A stretch of 38,788 nucleotides of DNA, from the NCBI GenBank assembly GCA_003152995.1, contig PMBR01000089.1, forward strand, positions 109,893-148,680, given 5' to 3'. Position numbers and translations under genes: made by a program. The DNA comes from Chloroflexota bacterium (GTDB lineage Bacteria; Chloroflexota; Limnocylindria; Limnocylindrales; CSP1-4). Below are positions 23,919 to 32,112 of this stretch, one piece after another (positions within the stretch are counted from its first letter, which is position 1; each line of letters starts with the position of its first letter). The notes under the pieces are model-generated. The model was not told the DNA's origin. It did not search any database and saw only the letters and a program-made list of their open reading frames with translations.

Positions 23919-25289
23919 ATGGCTGCCGAACCGTTCACCGAGCCGATCGTTCTCGACGATGCCGCTCCCGAAGCTCCGCCGCCCGAGCCGGCCCGCTCGC
24001 GGCGCTCGATCCTCGGGGCCGGTCTGGCCGGCCTGGCCGGGCTGGTTCTCGGCTCGCTCGGGAGACCGCAAGCGGCGGATGCCGCGGCAGGTGGCTCGCT
24101 CGTCATGGGAGCCTCCAACGACGCCGGGACCACGAACACGGATCTCGCCACCAACTCGACCGGCACCGCTCTCTATGTCCACCAGAACGGCACGGGCACG
24201 GCCGTTCGGGGTATCGCCAACAACGGCATCGCCGGCTTCTTCACCAGCTCGAACGGATCGGGTGTCAGTGGCGTCGTGGCCAACAACACCAAGTACGGCG
24301 TCTACGGCGGCAACGACGCTCTGACCTACGGTGGCGGCGCCGCCATCCGGGCCGCGGGCGGCCAGAACCACGGCCTCGTGGCCACTACGGCGAGTACCTC
24401 CGCCTTCGCCATCAAGGCGACGAACACGAACGCGGGCACCGGATATGCAGCCGGGCCATGCATCCGCGCCCTTTCGGGAGGCGGCACCGACGCCGACATC
24501 GATGGGCTGGCGCTGCATCGCGGCGCGGGGGAGTTCTGCGGCGCCAGCGGCGTGGTTGCCGTCGGCAAGTCGAGCTTCGGCGTCTACGGCTCCAGCGTCT
24601 CGTCGTACGGCGTGAACGGTGTCAGCAACTCGATGGCCGGCGTCTACGGTGTCAGCGACACGGGGGACGGTGTCCACGGTTCCAGCTCGTCGGCGACCGG
24701 CGTCTACGGCCGCTGCGACTCAGGAGTTGGCGTCTACGGCTCGACCGATTCGGGGTTTGGCCTCTACAGCAACGGCGACGAGATAGTCAACGGCGACCTG
24801 AACGTCATCGGCACCCTGTCCAAGGGCGGCGGCTCGTTCAAGATCGACCACCCCCTCGATCCCGCGAACAAGTTCCTCTATCACAGCTTCGTCGAATCGC
24901 CGGACATGCTCAACGTGTACAGCGGCACGGTCACGCTCGATGCCAAGGGCGAGGCGACTGTCAGTCTGCCGGCCTGGTTCGACGCCCTCAATCGAGACGC
25001 TCGGATCCAGCTCACAGCGGTCGGCGAGTTCAGCCCGCTGTACGTCAAGTCGGAGATGCACGGGGGCTCCTTCTCGATGGCTGGTGGCAAGGCTAGCCAG
25101 CGGGTGTACTGGCAACTCACCGGCATCCGACAGGACGCTTGGGCCAACGCCCACCGCATCCCGGTGGAAGAGGAGAAGCCGGCAGCCGAGCGCGGGCTCT
25201 ACCTCCATCCGACCGAGCACGGCAAGCCCGACACCAAGGGGATCGAGCAGGTCCGGAACGCCGCGATGAAGCCGGCCGGTCACAAGTAA
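23919..25289 (+). CDS. Tat-exported fibre-like repeat protein, copy B
   Basis: This 456-residue paralog of copy A has the same plan: Pro/Glu-rich N-terminus, Tat signal SRRSILGAGLAGLAGLVLG, Gly/Ala/Asn-rich head, seven GVYG-type decapeptides (about 221-285) and the GGGSFKIDHPLDPANKFLYH C-domain. The repeats are more degenerate than in A (GVNGVS, GVHGSS, GVYGRC). The C-terminus, NAAMKPAGHK, and the LSLPAWFDALNRD segment are the most divergent of the set, and its stop is TAA rather than TAG. The head is nearly identical to copy C at nucleotide level (AADAAAGGSL through YVHQNGTGTAVRG), suggesting recent duplication or conversion. ATG 23919 follows GGAGGG by 7 nt. Confidence 0.88.
   Translation: MAAEPFTEPIVLDDAAPEAPPPEPARSRRSILGAGLAGLAGLVLGSLGRPQAADAAAGGSLVMGASNDAGTTNTDLATNSTGTALYVHQNGTGTAVRGIANNGIAGFFTSSNGSGVSGVVANNTKYGVYGGNDALTYGGGAAIRAAGGQNHGLVATTASTSAFAIKATNTNAGTGYAAGPCIRALSGGGTDADIDGLALHRGAGEFCGASGVVAVGKSSFGVYGSSVSSYGVNGVSNSMAGVYGVSDTGDGVHGSSSSATGVYGRCDSGVGVYGSTDSGFGLYSNGDEIVNGDLNVIGTLSKGGGSFKIDHPLDPANKFLYHSFVESPDMLNVYSGTVTLDAKGEATVSLPAWFDALNRDARIQLTAVGEFSPLYVKSEMHGGSFSMAGGKASQRVYWQLTGIRQDAWANAHRIPVEEEKPAAERGLYLHPTEHGKPDTKGIEQVRNAAMKPAGHK
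24579..24770 (+). repeat. GVYG decapeptide-coding repeats, copy B
   Basis: Six to seven units of 30 bp beginning GGCGTCTACGGC or variants, ending at GGCCTCTACAGCAACGG. Confidence 0.8.
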
Positions 25290-25298
25290 AGCCTGCGC

Positions 25299-25391
25299 CC
25301 ATTGCACCGGACCTCCGCCGGGTCGATGATCCGCTCGGCGGTGCGGCCGCATAGGTCCTAGCGAATCTCGCGCCGTTGGAGGATTCCTCGA
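25299..25391 (+). promoter_or_regulatory. Conserved leader of copy C
   Basis: About 93 bp. The core GATGATCCGCTCGGCGGTGCGG is identical to that of leader D; it ends GGAGGATTCCTCGA before ATG. The internal mini-ORF is short (MIRSAVRPHRS, stop). It begins only 9 bp after the copy B stop codon. Confidence 0.7.
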
Positions 25392-26711
25392 ATGGCTGCC
25401 GAACCGCTGACCGAACCCATCCTTTTCGCCGATGCCGCCCCGGACGCTCCACAACCCGAGCCGGCCCGCTCGCGGCGCTCCATCCTTGGGGCCGGCCTCG
25501 CCGGCCTCGCCGGTCTGGTCCTGGGCTCGTTGGGGAGACCGCAAGCGGCGGATGCCGCGGCAGGTGGCTCGCTCATCATGGGTGCCTCCAACGACGCCGG
25601 GACCACGAACACGGACCTCGCCACCAACTCGACCGGCACCGCTCTCTATGTCCACCAGAACGGGACCGGCACGGCTGTCCGGGGCATCGCCAACAACGGC
25701 ATCGCCGGCTTCTTCACAAGCTCGAACGGCTCGGGCGTGAGTGGCGTGGTAGCGAACAACACCAAGTACGGCGTGTACGGCGGTAACGACGCTCTGACCC
25801 ACGGCACCGGAGCCGCCATCCGGGCCGCGGGCGAGCAGAACCACGGCCTCGTCGCAACCACGGCCAACGCGAGCGCCTTCGCCATCAAGGCCACGAACAC
25901 CTACGCCGGTACCGATCCGTCGGCCGGAGCTGGCATCCGCGCCCTGGCGGGTGGCGCCACCGACGCCAACATCGATGGGCTGTCGCAGTGGCACGCCGCC
26001 GGGGAGTTCTGCGGCGCGACCGGCGTCCTGGCCGTGGCCAGTCCGGGGGATGGCGACGGCGTCTACGGTCTCAGCAACTCAGGGTTAGGCGTCTACGGCT
26101 ACAGCAACTCGGGGATGGGCGTCTACGGCTACAGCCACTCGGCGTACGGCGTCTACGGCTACAGCACGTCGGGAACGGCCTCCGTCTACTGCGACGGGGA
26201 CGGGTACGTGACCGGCAATCTCTATGTCGCCGGCAACGTGACCAAGGCGGGCGGCTCCTTCAAGATCGACCATCCCCTCGATCCGGCCAACAAGTTCCTA
26301 TATCACAGCTTCGTCGAGTCGCCGGACATGAAGAACGTCTACGACGGCGTCGTGACCCTCGATGCGAAAGGCGAAGCCACCGTCACGCTCCCGGTCTGGT
26401 TCGAGGCCCTCAACCGGGACACTCGGATCCAGCTGACGGCGGTTGGCCAGTTCAGCCCGCTGTACGTGAAGACAAAGGTCCAGAACGGCGCATTCTCGAT
26501 CGCCGGTGGCAAGGGCGACCAGGAAGTCTACTGGCAGCTCACCGGCATTCGACAGGACGCCTGGGCGGACGCTCATCGGATCCCGCTCGAAGAGGCGAAG
26601 CCGGCCGCCGAGCGTGGGCTCTACCTCCATCCGACCGAGCATGGCCAGCCTGCCGCCAAGGGTATCGACGCTGTTCGCAACGCCGCGATGAAGCCGCACG
26701 CGGGTAAGTAG
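25392..26711 (+). CDS. Tat-exported fibre-like repeat protein, copy C
   Basis: This 439-residue paralog has a twin-arginine signal, a head closest to copy B, about five decapeptides (GVYGLS, GVYGYS three times, SVYCDG), and a C-domain closest to copy A (TKVQNGAFSIAGGK, ending AAMKPHAGK). The mosaic relationship suggests recombination between copies. Differences from the family consensus include ATVTLPVWFEALNRD and IPLEEAKPAAE. The start at ATG 25392 is fixed by GGAGGA and by the shared N-terminus MAAEPLTEP. It lies in tandem between B and D. Role inferred as a secreted or surface fibre. Confidence 0.88.
   Translation: MAAEPLTEPILFADAAPDAPQPEPARSRRSILGAGLAGLAGLVLGSLGRPQAADAAAGGSLIMGASNDAGTTNTDLATNSTGTALYVHQNGTGTAVRGIANNGIAGFFTSSNGSGVSGVVANNTKYGVYGGNDALTHGTGAAIRAAGEQNHGLVATTANASAFAIKATNTYAGTDPSAGAGIRALAGGATDANIDGLSQWHAAGEFCGATGVLAVASPGDGDGVYGLSNSGLGVYGYSNSGMGVYGYSHSAYGVYGYSTSGTASVYCDGDGYVTGNLYVAGNVTKAGGSFKIDHPLDPANKFLYHSFVESPDMKNVYDGVVTLDAKGEATVTLPVWFEALNRDTRIQLTAVGQFSPLYVKTKVQNGAFSIAGGKGDQEVYWQLTGIRQDAWADAHRIPLEEAKPAAERGLYLHPTEHGQPAAKGIDAVRNAAMKPHAGK
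26058..26195 (+). repeat. GVYG decapeptide-coding repeats, copy C
   Basis: Four clear 30-bp units (GGCGTCTACGGCTACAGC consensus) plus one degenerate unit. Units 2-4 are nearly identical, indicating recent expansion. Confidence 0.8.
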
Positions 26712-26786
26712 CGGGTCGAACCGGGCCGGGACCACCGCCAGGCTTATCCCGCCCCCGCTCCCCCGGGTCACCGACTCTCCAGACGC

Positions 26787-26878
26787 CCATTGCACCGGGT
26801 TCCCGTCGGGTCGATGATCCGCTCGGCGGTGCGGCCGCATACGTCCAGCGAAACTCGCGCCGTCTGGAGGGTCTCCCG
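26787..26878 (+). promoter_or_regulatory. Conserved leader of copy D
   Basis: About 92 bp, from CCATTGCACCGGG to GGAGGGTCTCCCG. It is the best consensus representative. The internal mini-ORF runs through the gene start in another frame. Confidence 0.7.
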
Positions 26879-28198
26879 ATGGCCATCGAACCGCTGACCG
26901 AGCCGATCGTCTCGTCCGATCCGACGGCAGACGCGCAGCCGCCCGAGCCGGCCCGCTCGCGACGCTCGATCATCGGCGCCGGTCTCGCAGGCCTGGCCGG
27001 TCTGGTCCTCGGCTCGCTCGGGAGACCGGCTCCGACCGAAGCTGCGGCAGGTGGCTCGCTCGTGATGGGTGCTGCCAACAGTGCCGGGACTACGAACACG
27101 TCCCTCACCACCGCCTCGACCGGGACCGCCCTGCTCGTCACCCAGACAGGCGCAGGTACTGCCCTGCGCGGCTCGGCCACGGCGGTCAATGGCATCGCCG
27201 GCTTCTTCACCAGCGCCAACGGTCCTGGCGTATCGGGTGTCACGGCCAACAAGGACAAGTACGCCGTCTATGGCGGCAACGATGCCGGGGCTACCGGAGC
27301 GGGTGCCGCTATGCGGGCCGCGGGTGAGCAGAACCACGGCCTCGTGGCCACCACCGCGAGCACCAGCGCCTACGCCATCAAGGCCACCAACACCAACGCC
27401 GGCACCGACGGCTCGGCCGGGGTGGGCATCCGCGTCCTCTCTGGTGGCGGCACCGACGCCGACATCGATGGGCTGACTACGTGGCCCGCCGCCGGGGAGT
27501 TCTGTGGCGCGAACGGCGTCATAGCCGTGGCCCCTGGGGCCGGCATCGGCGTCTACGGATACAGCGGGTCATTTTCCGGCGTCTACGGTCTGAGCGGCTC
27601 GGGGGAAGGCGTCGTCGGTTCCAGCTCCTCGGGGACCGGCGTCTACGGCTACAGCACCTCGAGCTGGGCCGTCTACAGCGACGGGGACGCCGACGTCAGC
27701 GGCAACCTCTCCGTCACCGGCAACGTGTCCAAGGGCGGCGGCTCGTTCAAGATCGACCATCCCCTCGATCCGGCCAACAAGTTCCTCTACCACAGCTTCG
27801 TCGAGTCGCCCGACATGAAGAACGTCTACGACGGCGTCGTGACCCTCGATGCCGCAGGCGAGGCGACGGTCACCCTGCCGGACTGGTTCGAGACTCTCAA
27901 CCGTGACTTTCGCTATCAGCTGACGGCGATCGGCTCCTTCTCACCGGTATACGTGAAGTCGAAGGTGCACGCGAACGCCTTCTCGATCGCCGGCGGCAAC
28001 TCGGGCCAGGAGATCTCCTGGCTACTCACCGGTATCCGCAAGGACGCCTGGGCCGACGCCCATCGAATCCCGGTCGAAGAAGAGAAGCCGGCCGCCGAAC
28101 GCGGGCTCTACCTCCATCCCGCCGAGCACGGCCAGCCTGCCGCCAAGGGCATCGACTCTGTCCGCCACGCCGCGATGAAGCCGCACGCGGGTAAGTAG
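26879..28198 (+). CDS. Tat-exported fibre-like repeat protein, copy D
   Basis: This 439-residue paralog has the twin-arginine signal SRRSIIGAGLAGLAGLVLG. Its head pairs with copy E (TSLTTASTGTALLVTQTG, ATAVNGIAGFFTSANGPGVSGV), and it has about five decapeptides and the standard C-domain. Like E it has NRDFRYQLTA and NAFSIAGG in the C-domain, whereas A and C have NRDTR and QNGAFSIAGG, so two C-domain subtypes exist. The TAG stop is followed in the same frame by an open parvulin-like reading frame (next gene) after only a ~17-bp family tail. Confidence 0.88.
   Translation: MAIEPLTEPIVSSDPTADAQPPEPARSRRSIIGAGLAGLAGLVLGSLGRPAPTEAAAGGSLVMGAANSAGTTNTSLTTASTGTALLVTQTGAGTALRGSATAVNGIAGFFTSANGPGVSGVTANKDKYAVYGGNDAGATGAGAAMRAAGEQNHGLVATTASTSAYAIKATNTNAGTDGSAGVGIRVLSGGGTDADIDGLTTWPAAGEFCGANGVIAVAPGAGIGVYGYSGSFSGVYGLSGSGEGVVGSSSSGTGVYGYSTSSWAVYSDGDADVSGNLSVTGNVSKGGGSFKIDHPLDPANKFLYHSFVESPDMKNVYDGVVTLDAAGEATVTLPDWFETLNRDFRYQLTAIGSFSPVYVKSKVHANAFSIAGGNSGQEISWLLTGIRKDAWADAHRIPVEEEKPAAERGLYLHPAEHGQPAAKGIDSVRHAAMKPHAGK
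27548..27690 (+). repeat. GVYG decapeptide-coding repeats, copy D
   Basis: About five 30-bp units, GGCGTCTACGG(A/T/C) start, with GVVGSS and AVYSDG variants at the end. Confidence 0.8.
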
Positions 28199-28243
28199 CG
28201 GACCGATCGGGGGCTTGCGGCCAACACGAAGGCCGAGACGATC

Positions 28244-29524
28244 GTGGCCGGCCTCCACGACGCAGGCTGGACCGTGACCGGCGAGGATGTCGCGCTGTCA
28301 TCGAGCGGCGTGCCTGCCGACGCCTCGCTCGCGCTCGACCCGCAGATCGCCGCCGGAGCCGAGACGGCGGGGGTCGACGATCTCCTGGGTCCCGCGACCG
28401 ACGAATACGGCGAGATCGCCATGGCCCGGGTCCTGGCTCCGACAGACACCAACCGCGCCCTGATGGGTCTGCGCGAGGACGCCGGGAGCGCCAAGCTCGA
28501 TACCGGAGCTCTGGCGGACTGGGCCGAGGGCCAGGCTCTCTCGCGTGCCCTGGCCGGCGACCTGCTAACCCGCCAGAAGACCGCGGGTGTGACCCTCGCG
28601 CACTTCCGAGAGCTCGTCATCGGAGATGCACCCGACTCATCGGGAACAGCTGGTCCCTGGGTCGAGCTATCGGGTCTGGCACTCGATCGACTCGCGTCGG
28701 TAAGCCCAAGCTCGATAGCCGGCGCTCCGGCCGGTCTGGATCTCGGAGCCGATGCGCTGGCCAAGACTCTGCGCGGCCTGGCGGCACCCGATCGGATCAA
28801 GCTCTTTGGTGCCCTGGTCAGCGGCGCCAATGCCGCACCCGGCTCGGATGGCTCGGATTCCTCGGGTGAGATCGGCTTTGCCACAAACGATGGCCTCCTC
28901 CCCGACATCGGCAAGGCTGCCTTCGATGCCAGGGTCAAGACTGCCGACATCCTGGGGCCGATCACGACAGCCGCTGGTCCGCAGCTATTCCTGGTCGAAG
29001 CCCGCTTTGGTGGAGCGCTCGACGAACGAGCGAAGGCTGCCCTGCAGGAGGTCCGGGCCGATCCCTCACCCGATCTACTGGCCTACACCACACGCTTCTC
29101 CGCGGCCGATGCGCCGCTCGCGCGTGATGGCGGCTGGCGTGCCGACGCCGAGTTCGGAGCGGCCGAGGACGTTCGCGCCGCTCTCTTCGATACACCCATC
29201 GGGACTCTGTCGGGTCCGTTCGTTCTCGATGGCAAGCTCGCCTGTGCCATCGTGGACTCCCGTTCGAGTGGCATACCCTCTGCTCGAACGCTTGCTCGGC
29301 TATCGCTCGATGGCTTCGATGCCTGGTATCACGATGAGCGCATAGCGGCCATCATCACCCGTTCGGATAACCCCCTACCCGAGCTTGCCTCTCCATCCCC
29401 CTCTCCGACTCTGGCCCTGCCCACCATGCCCGGCCTCGCGACCCCGGCTCTGCCGACGATCCCGGGCCCCCCTGGCGCTACTCCGGTCGGGACCGATGAG
29501 CTCGGGTTGCCGGCGCTGCCGTAG
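28244..29524 (+). CDS. N-terminally truncated parvulin-type (PPIC/SurA-like) protein
   Basis: Up to 426 residues. Two segments have the look of parvulin domains: GEIGFATNDGLLPDIGKAAF...GPITTAAGPQLFLVEARF (about 205-250) and DGGWRADAEFGAAEDVRAALFDTPIGTLSGPFVLDGKLACAIVD (about 300-345). Parvulins catalyse prolyl cis-trans isomerisation and assist folding of exported proteins. A Pro/Ser/Thr-rich tail ends the protein. No signal peptide, lipobox or SurA N-domain precedes it. The frame is open back to the copy D stop codon (RTDRGLAANTKAETI), with GTG 28244 as the first possible start and no ribosome-binding site. The 5' part was probably removed when copy D arrived. It may be a pseudogene or be expressed by reinitiation or readthrough. 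Confidence 0.7.
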   Translation: MAGLHDAGWTVTGEDVALSSSGVPADASLALDPQIAAGAETAGVDDLLGPATDEYGEIAMARVLAPTDTNRALMGLREDAGSAKLDTGALADWAEGQALSRALAGDLLTRQKTAGVTLAHFRELVIGDAPDSSGTAGPWVELSGLALDRLASVSPSSIAGAPAGLDLGADALAKTLRGLAAPDRIKLFGALVSGANAAPGSDGSDSSGEIGFATNDGLLPDIGKAAFDARVKTADILGPITTAAGPQLFLVEARFGGALDERAKAALQEVRADPSPDLLAYTTRFSAADAPLARDGGWRADAEFGAAEDVRAALFDTPIGTLSGPFVLDGKLACAIVDSRSSGIPSARTLARLSLDGFDAWYHDERIAAIITRSDNPLPELASPSPSPTLALPTMPGLATPALPTIPGPPGATPVGTDELGLPALP

Positions 29525-29656
29525 GGGGCGAGAGTGTCCGGAGGCTCCCGAGCCCAACCTACGAGGGCCCGAAAGTGTCCAAGATTCTTGACGCGGGACA
29601 CGATCGGGATGTTCTCACGCCACTGAGAAACGTCGCAGGCCAACGAATCTTCACCA
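29525..29656. other. Short region with possible insertion-sequence end
   Basis: Between two convergent genes, GAGTGTCCGGAGG and AAAGTGTCCAAG recur 45 bp apart. The second faces GGGACACG (GTGTCC-N16-GGACAC), the sort of TGTCC-type inverted terminus seen at some insertion sequences. No transposase remains. Confidence 0.25.
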
Positions 29657-30106
29657 CTACGGCCGACGATACCTCCCGGGCCTCGGCGCGGCTGGCGCTG
29701 ACGCGCTAGGTGGGGCAACCTCCGAATCGGCGGTGGTTCTTGACAGGGACCTGGTTCGGCGCTTGGTCCATCGCGCCAACCACGCAGTCCAGGCCACGGC
29801 AAGCACAACCTGAATGGCCGCCAAGAGGTGAGAGGTGTCGATGGCGGTTCGGTTGATCGTCAGCAGTGACATTGCGGGCAGGAACGAGATGACGCCCACC
29901 CATATTGCGCCGTTGACAATCGCGGCCTTCACCCGACCTTCTCTGGTCTTAGGCATGTCCGAGTCCATCACTCCGCCGAGTATCAGTGGTATGCCTCGCA
30001 ACGCCGGATACGACAAGATGCTCGCCACGACGACAGAACCGCGGCAGTACATGGCCAAGAGGAGCAGACAAGCGGCCGCTCCTCCCCAGAAGTCCTTGTC
30101 AATCAT
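29657..30106 (-). CDS. Small membrane protein paired with Rhs gene (candidate immunity protein)
   Basis: This 149-residue protein has three or four predicted transmembrane segments (AAACLLLLAMYCRGSVVVASIL; AIVNGAIWVGVISFLPAMSLLTI; LLAAIQVVLAVAWTAWLARW) and a basic, Pro-rich C-terminus. Its ATG overlaps the TGA of the Rhs gene by 4 nt. In polymorphic toxin loci the gene directly after the toxin C-terminus usually encodes the cognate immunity protein, and a membrane protein fits an envelope-acting toxin. I recognise no family, so the role rests on position alone. Confidence 0.65.
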   Translation of the reverse strand: MIDKDFWGGAAACLLLLAMYCRGSVVVASILSYPALRGIPLILGGVMDSDMPKTREGRVKAAIVNGAIWVGVISFLPAMSLLTINRTAIDTSHLLAAIQVVLAVAWTAWLARWTKRRTRSLSRTTADSEVAPPSASAPAAPRPGRYRRP

Positions 30107-32073
30107 CGACAGACTCCAGCCAACGCATTCGTGAGGGTGTTGGCAATGCTAGTCATCGCACCGAACGCGGCACCAGGCAATCCCTTGTCCGGCATACCCT
30201 TTCTGGATACCGCCGCAGTAAGCAATGCAGTCAGCCCCGCCTGGCAGAAATTGACGTGACCTTCCCCTGTGCTCGCCTGGTTGGCCAGGTCGCCGAGGAA
30301 CGCAGTCGCGCCATTGCTCGAGACTGCGTCCTGCAGGGGATCGAGTGCGGTCACAGCCCTTCCGATAACAGGAACTGCCACCGAGACGGTGTAGTCCCGG
30401 AGGTTAGCCCCCTTGAATGGATCGTCGAACAGGTCCCGGCCGCTCAACTTGTTGCCCACCACGTTCTGCCCTAACGTTCCCCCGTAGTATCCGCCGATGG
30501 AGCCGGCCACGAGTACGAGACAAGCCCCAGAACCAGCGCCGAAGGTGATGAGGGTGCATGCACCCCATGCGCCCAGACCAACCAGAACGTATGGCGCAAC
30601 CTGGAGGGCTGTGTCTCCCACTGTGTTCGTGAAGCCGCAGACGATGTTGTCGCACGCGTTTCCTCCGACCAAGCCCTGGCCGGAGGCGAGCCGCTGGCGC
30701 CAGTTGTCTAGTGGGGTCGGAGTGTTGGCGCCGCAGCTGTTGTCGCTCCAGCATGTCGGCCCGGCCGGCTTTGTGTTCGTGTTGCCGCACCAGCGGGACG
30801 GATCCGCACACGGGGCGGGCGCGGGAGCCGTAGCGGCTCGACGACGCCTGTCGGTGGCCGCGTCCCCCAGGCTCTTGCGCCACCCGGAGACGGTGTCGTC
30901 AAGGCTGGGCGCCGTTGACATCTGATACCCCGAGGTCACGGTTTGGTTATGCCAACCGCTGATGGCGTCATCGAGGGAGTTGCTGGCCGCGTGGCCATCG
31001 GGATCCACGAGAGTGGCCGGGTTGGCGGCGGCGTAGAGGTAGCGGTTGAGCGTGAGCGGGTTCTGGGCGGACCCCGATACGGAGTCAAACGCGGTGAAGG
31101 CGCCAAGGGAGGGGTCGTAGGAGCGGGCGCTGAAGTCATACAGATCGGTCGCCGAGGCGGAGGACTCCAGGATCCGACCCTGGAAGCGCCAGGGGACGGT
31201 GAGCGAGCCGCTCGATGCGGTCCAGCTCCCCACCGTCTCGCCATAGGGGTCGTAGCGATAGGCATCGAGAAAGACCGGTGAGGAGTCGTTGCTGATGGCT
31301 GCGACGACGTTGCCGTGGAGATCGGCGATCAGATAGCCCGCTACCGCGCTCGTGCTGCCCTGGGCCAGACGATCGCCGATGGCGTCGATGGCGCTGTATG
31401 TGGTGGTGCCGCTCCTGGTGGTCGCGGTCACCTGGTCCGAAGCCCCTAGATAGGCGTAGGTCGTGGCCGCTCCGGTGCCGATAGTCTGGGTCAGATGACG
31501 ACCGAGGGCATCGATGCTGAAGGTCACCTTCTGCGCAGCGGTGCCATCGTCGATGGTGAGCAGGTGTCCCGCGGCATCGTAGGTGTACGTGGTGGCGAGC
31601 AGACTCGAGGAGTCCGGAGTCGAGGGCACCGAGCTGCGCAGGTTGCCCGTTGTGTCATAGCAGAAGTTGACATTGCCGCTGGCGCAGACCGTGCCGGTCG
31701 GGGCCGTGTTCGTGGTGTTCTTGGCCCGCAGTTCGTCGGTGGCGTCGTAGAAGTAGTAGAAGGTGACTCCGGCCTCGACGACGCTTGTGCGGTTGGAATC
31801 GGCGTCATAGGTGTAGGTGCGGGCTTCGGGCAGGGTGCCATCGAAGGAACTGGCGGTCACCCTGTTGGCGGCGTCGTAGGAGAACGACTCGGTCTGACCG
31901 TATGCCAGGGTGGGGTTGGGAGAACCGGCGCCGCCGGTGCGGTTGAGGGTCTGGGTCTCGGCGGCTACGTTGCCCACGGTTCCGAGTCTAGTAGGTTGCG
32001 ACCCGCGGGTTAGGCGATTCCGCATGCCGGCCGGCGCATGGTGGCGGGCGAGGCTCGAGCGTGACTCCATCAA
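30103..32073 (-). CDS. Rhs/YD-repeat protein, 5'-truncated, with variable C-terminal region
   Basis: This is a 656-residue ORF. YD-repeat motifs run from about 33 to 300 (YDAANRVTASSFDG, YTYDADSNRTS, YTYDAAGHLLTIDDG). The Rhs-associated core follows at about 310-362 (YDFSARSYDPSLGAFTAFD, NRYLYAAANPATLVDPDG). After DPDG comes a unique C-terminal region of about 295 residues with a Cys-containing Trp/Asn-rich part (about 420-490) and hydrophobic stretches (about 492-525). This is where Rhs toxins carry their effector domain; no known nuclease or deaminase motif is recognised. Full-length Rhs proteins are typically over 1,000 residues with a signal or PAAR/N-domain. Here the first ~30 residues are unrelated low-complexity sequence and no ribosome-binding site precedes the TTG start, so the 5' end is probably lost. 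Confidence 0.8.
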   Translation of the reverse strand: MMESRSSLARHHAPAGMRNRLTRGSQPTRLGTVGNVAAETQTLNRTGGAGSPNPTLAYGQTESFSYDAANRVTASSFDGTLPEARTYTYDADSNRTSVVEAGVTFYYFYDATDELRAKNTTNTAPTGTVCASGNVNFCYDTTGNLRSSVPSTPDSSSLLATTYTYDAAGHLLTIDDGTAAQKVTFSIDALGRHLTQTIGTGAATTYAYLGASDQVTATTRSGTTTYSAIDAIGDRLAQGSTSAVAGYLIADLHGNVVAAISNDSSPVFLDAYRYDPYGETVGSWTASSGSLTVPWRFQGRILESSASATDLYDFSARSYDPSLGAFTAFDSVSGSAQNPLTLNRYLYAAANPATLVDPDGHAASNSLDDAISGWHNQTVTSGYQMSTAPSLDDTVSGWRKSLGDAATDRRRRAATAPAPAPCADPSRWCGNTNTKPAGPTCWSDNSCGANTPTPLDNWRQRLASGQGLVGGNACDNIVCGFTNTVGDTALQVAPYVLVGLGAWGACTLITFGAGSGACLVLVAGSIGGYYGGTLGQNVVGNKLSGRDLFDDPFKGANLRDYTVSVAVPVIGRAVTALDPLQDAVSSNGATAFLGDLANQASTGEGHVNFCQAGLTALLTAAVSRKGMPDKGLPGAAFGAMTSIANTLTNALAGVCR

Positions 32074-32112
32074 GTGGCGGCGAGCGCGGCCCTTACTGGG
32101 AGCGAGAGCGGC

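Noticed and set aside
24720-25994. Long ORFs antisense to fibre copies B and C (and similar ones opposite A, D, E, e.g. 35875-37782)
   Set aside because: They recur because the sense genes are paralogs; their composition follows the GC-rich third positions and none has its own ribosome-binding site or domain.
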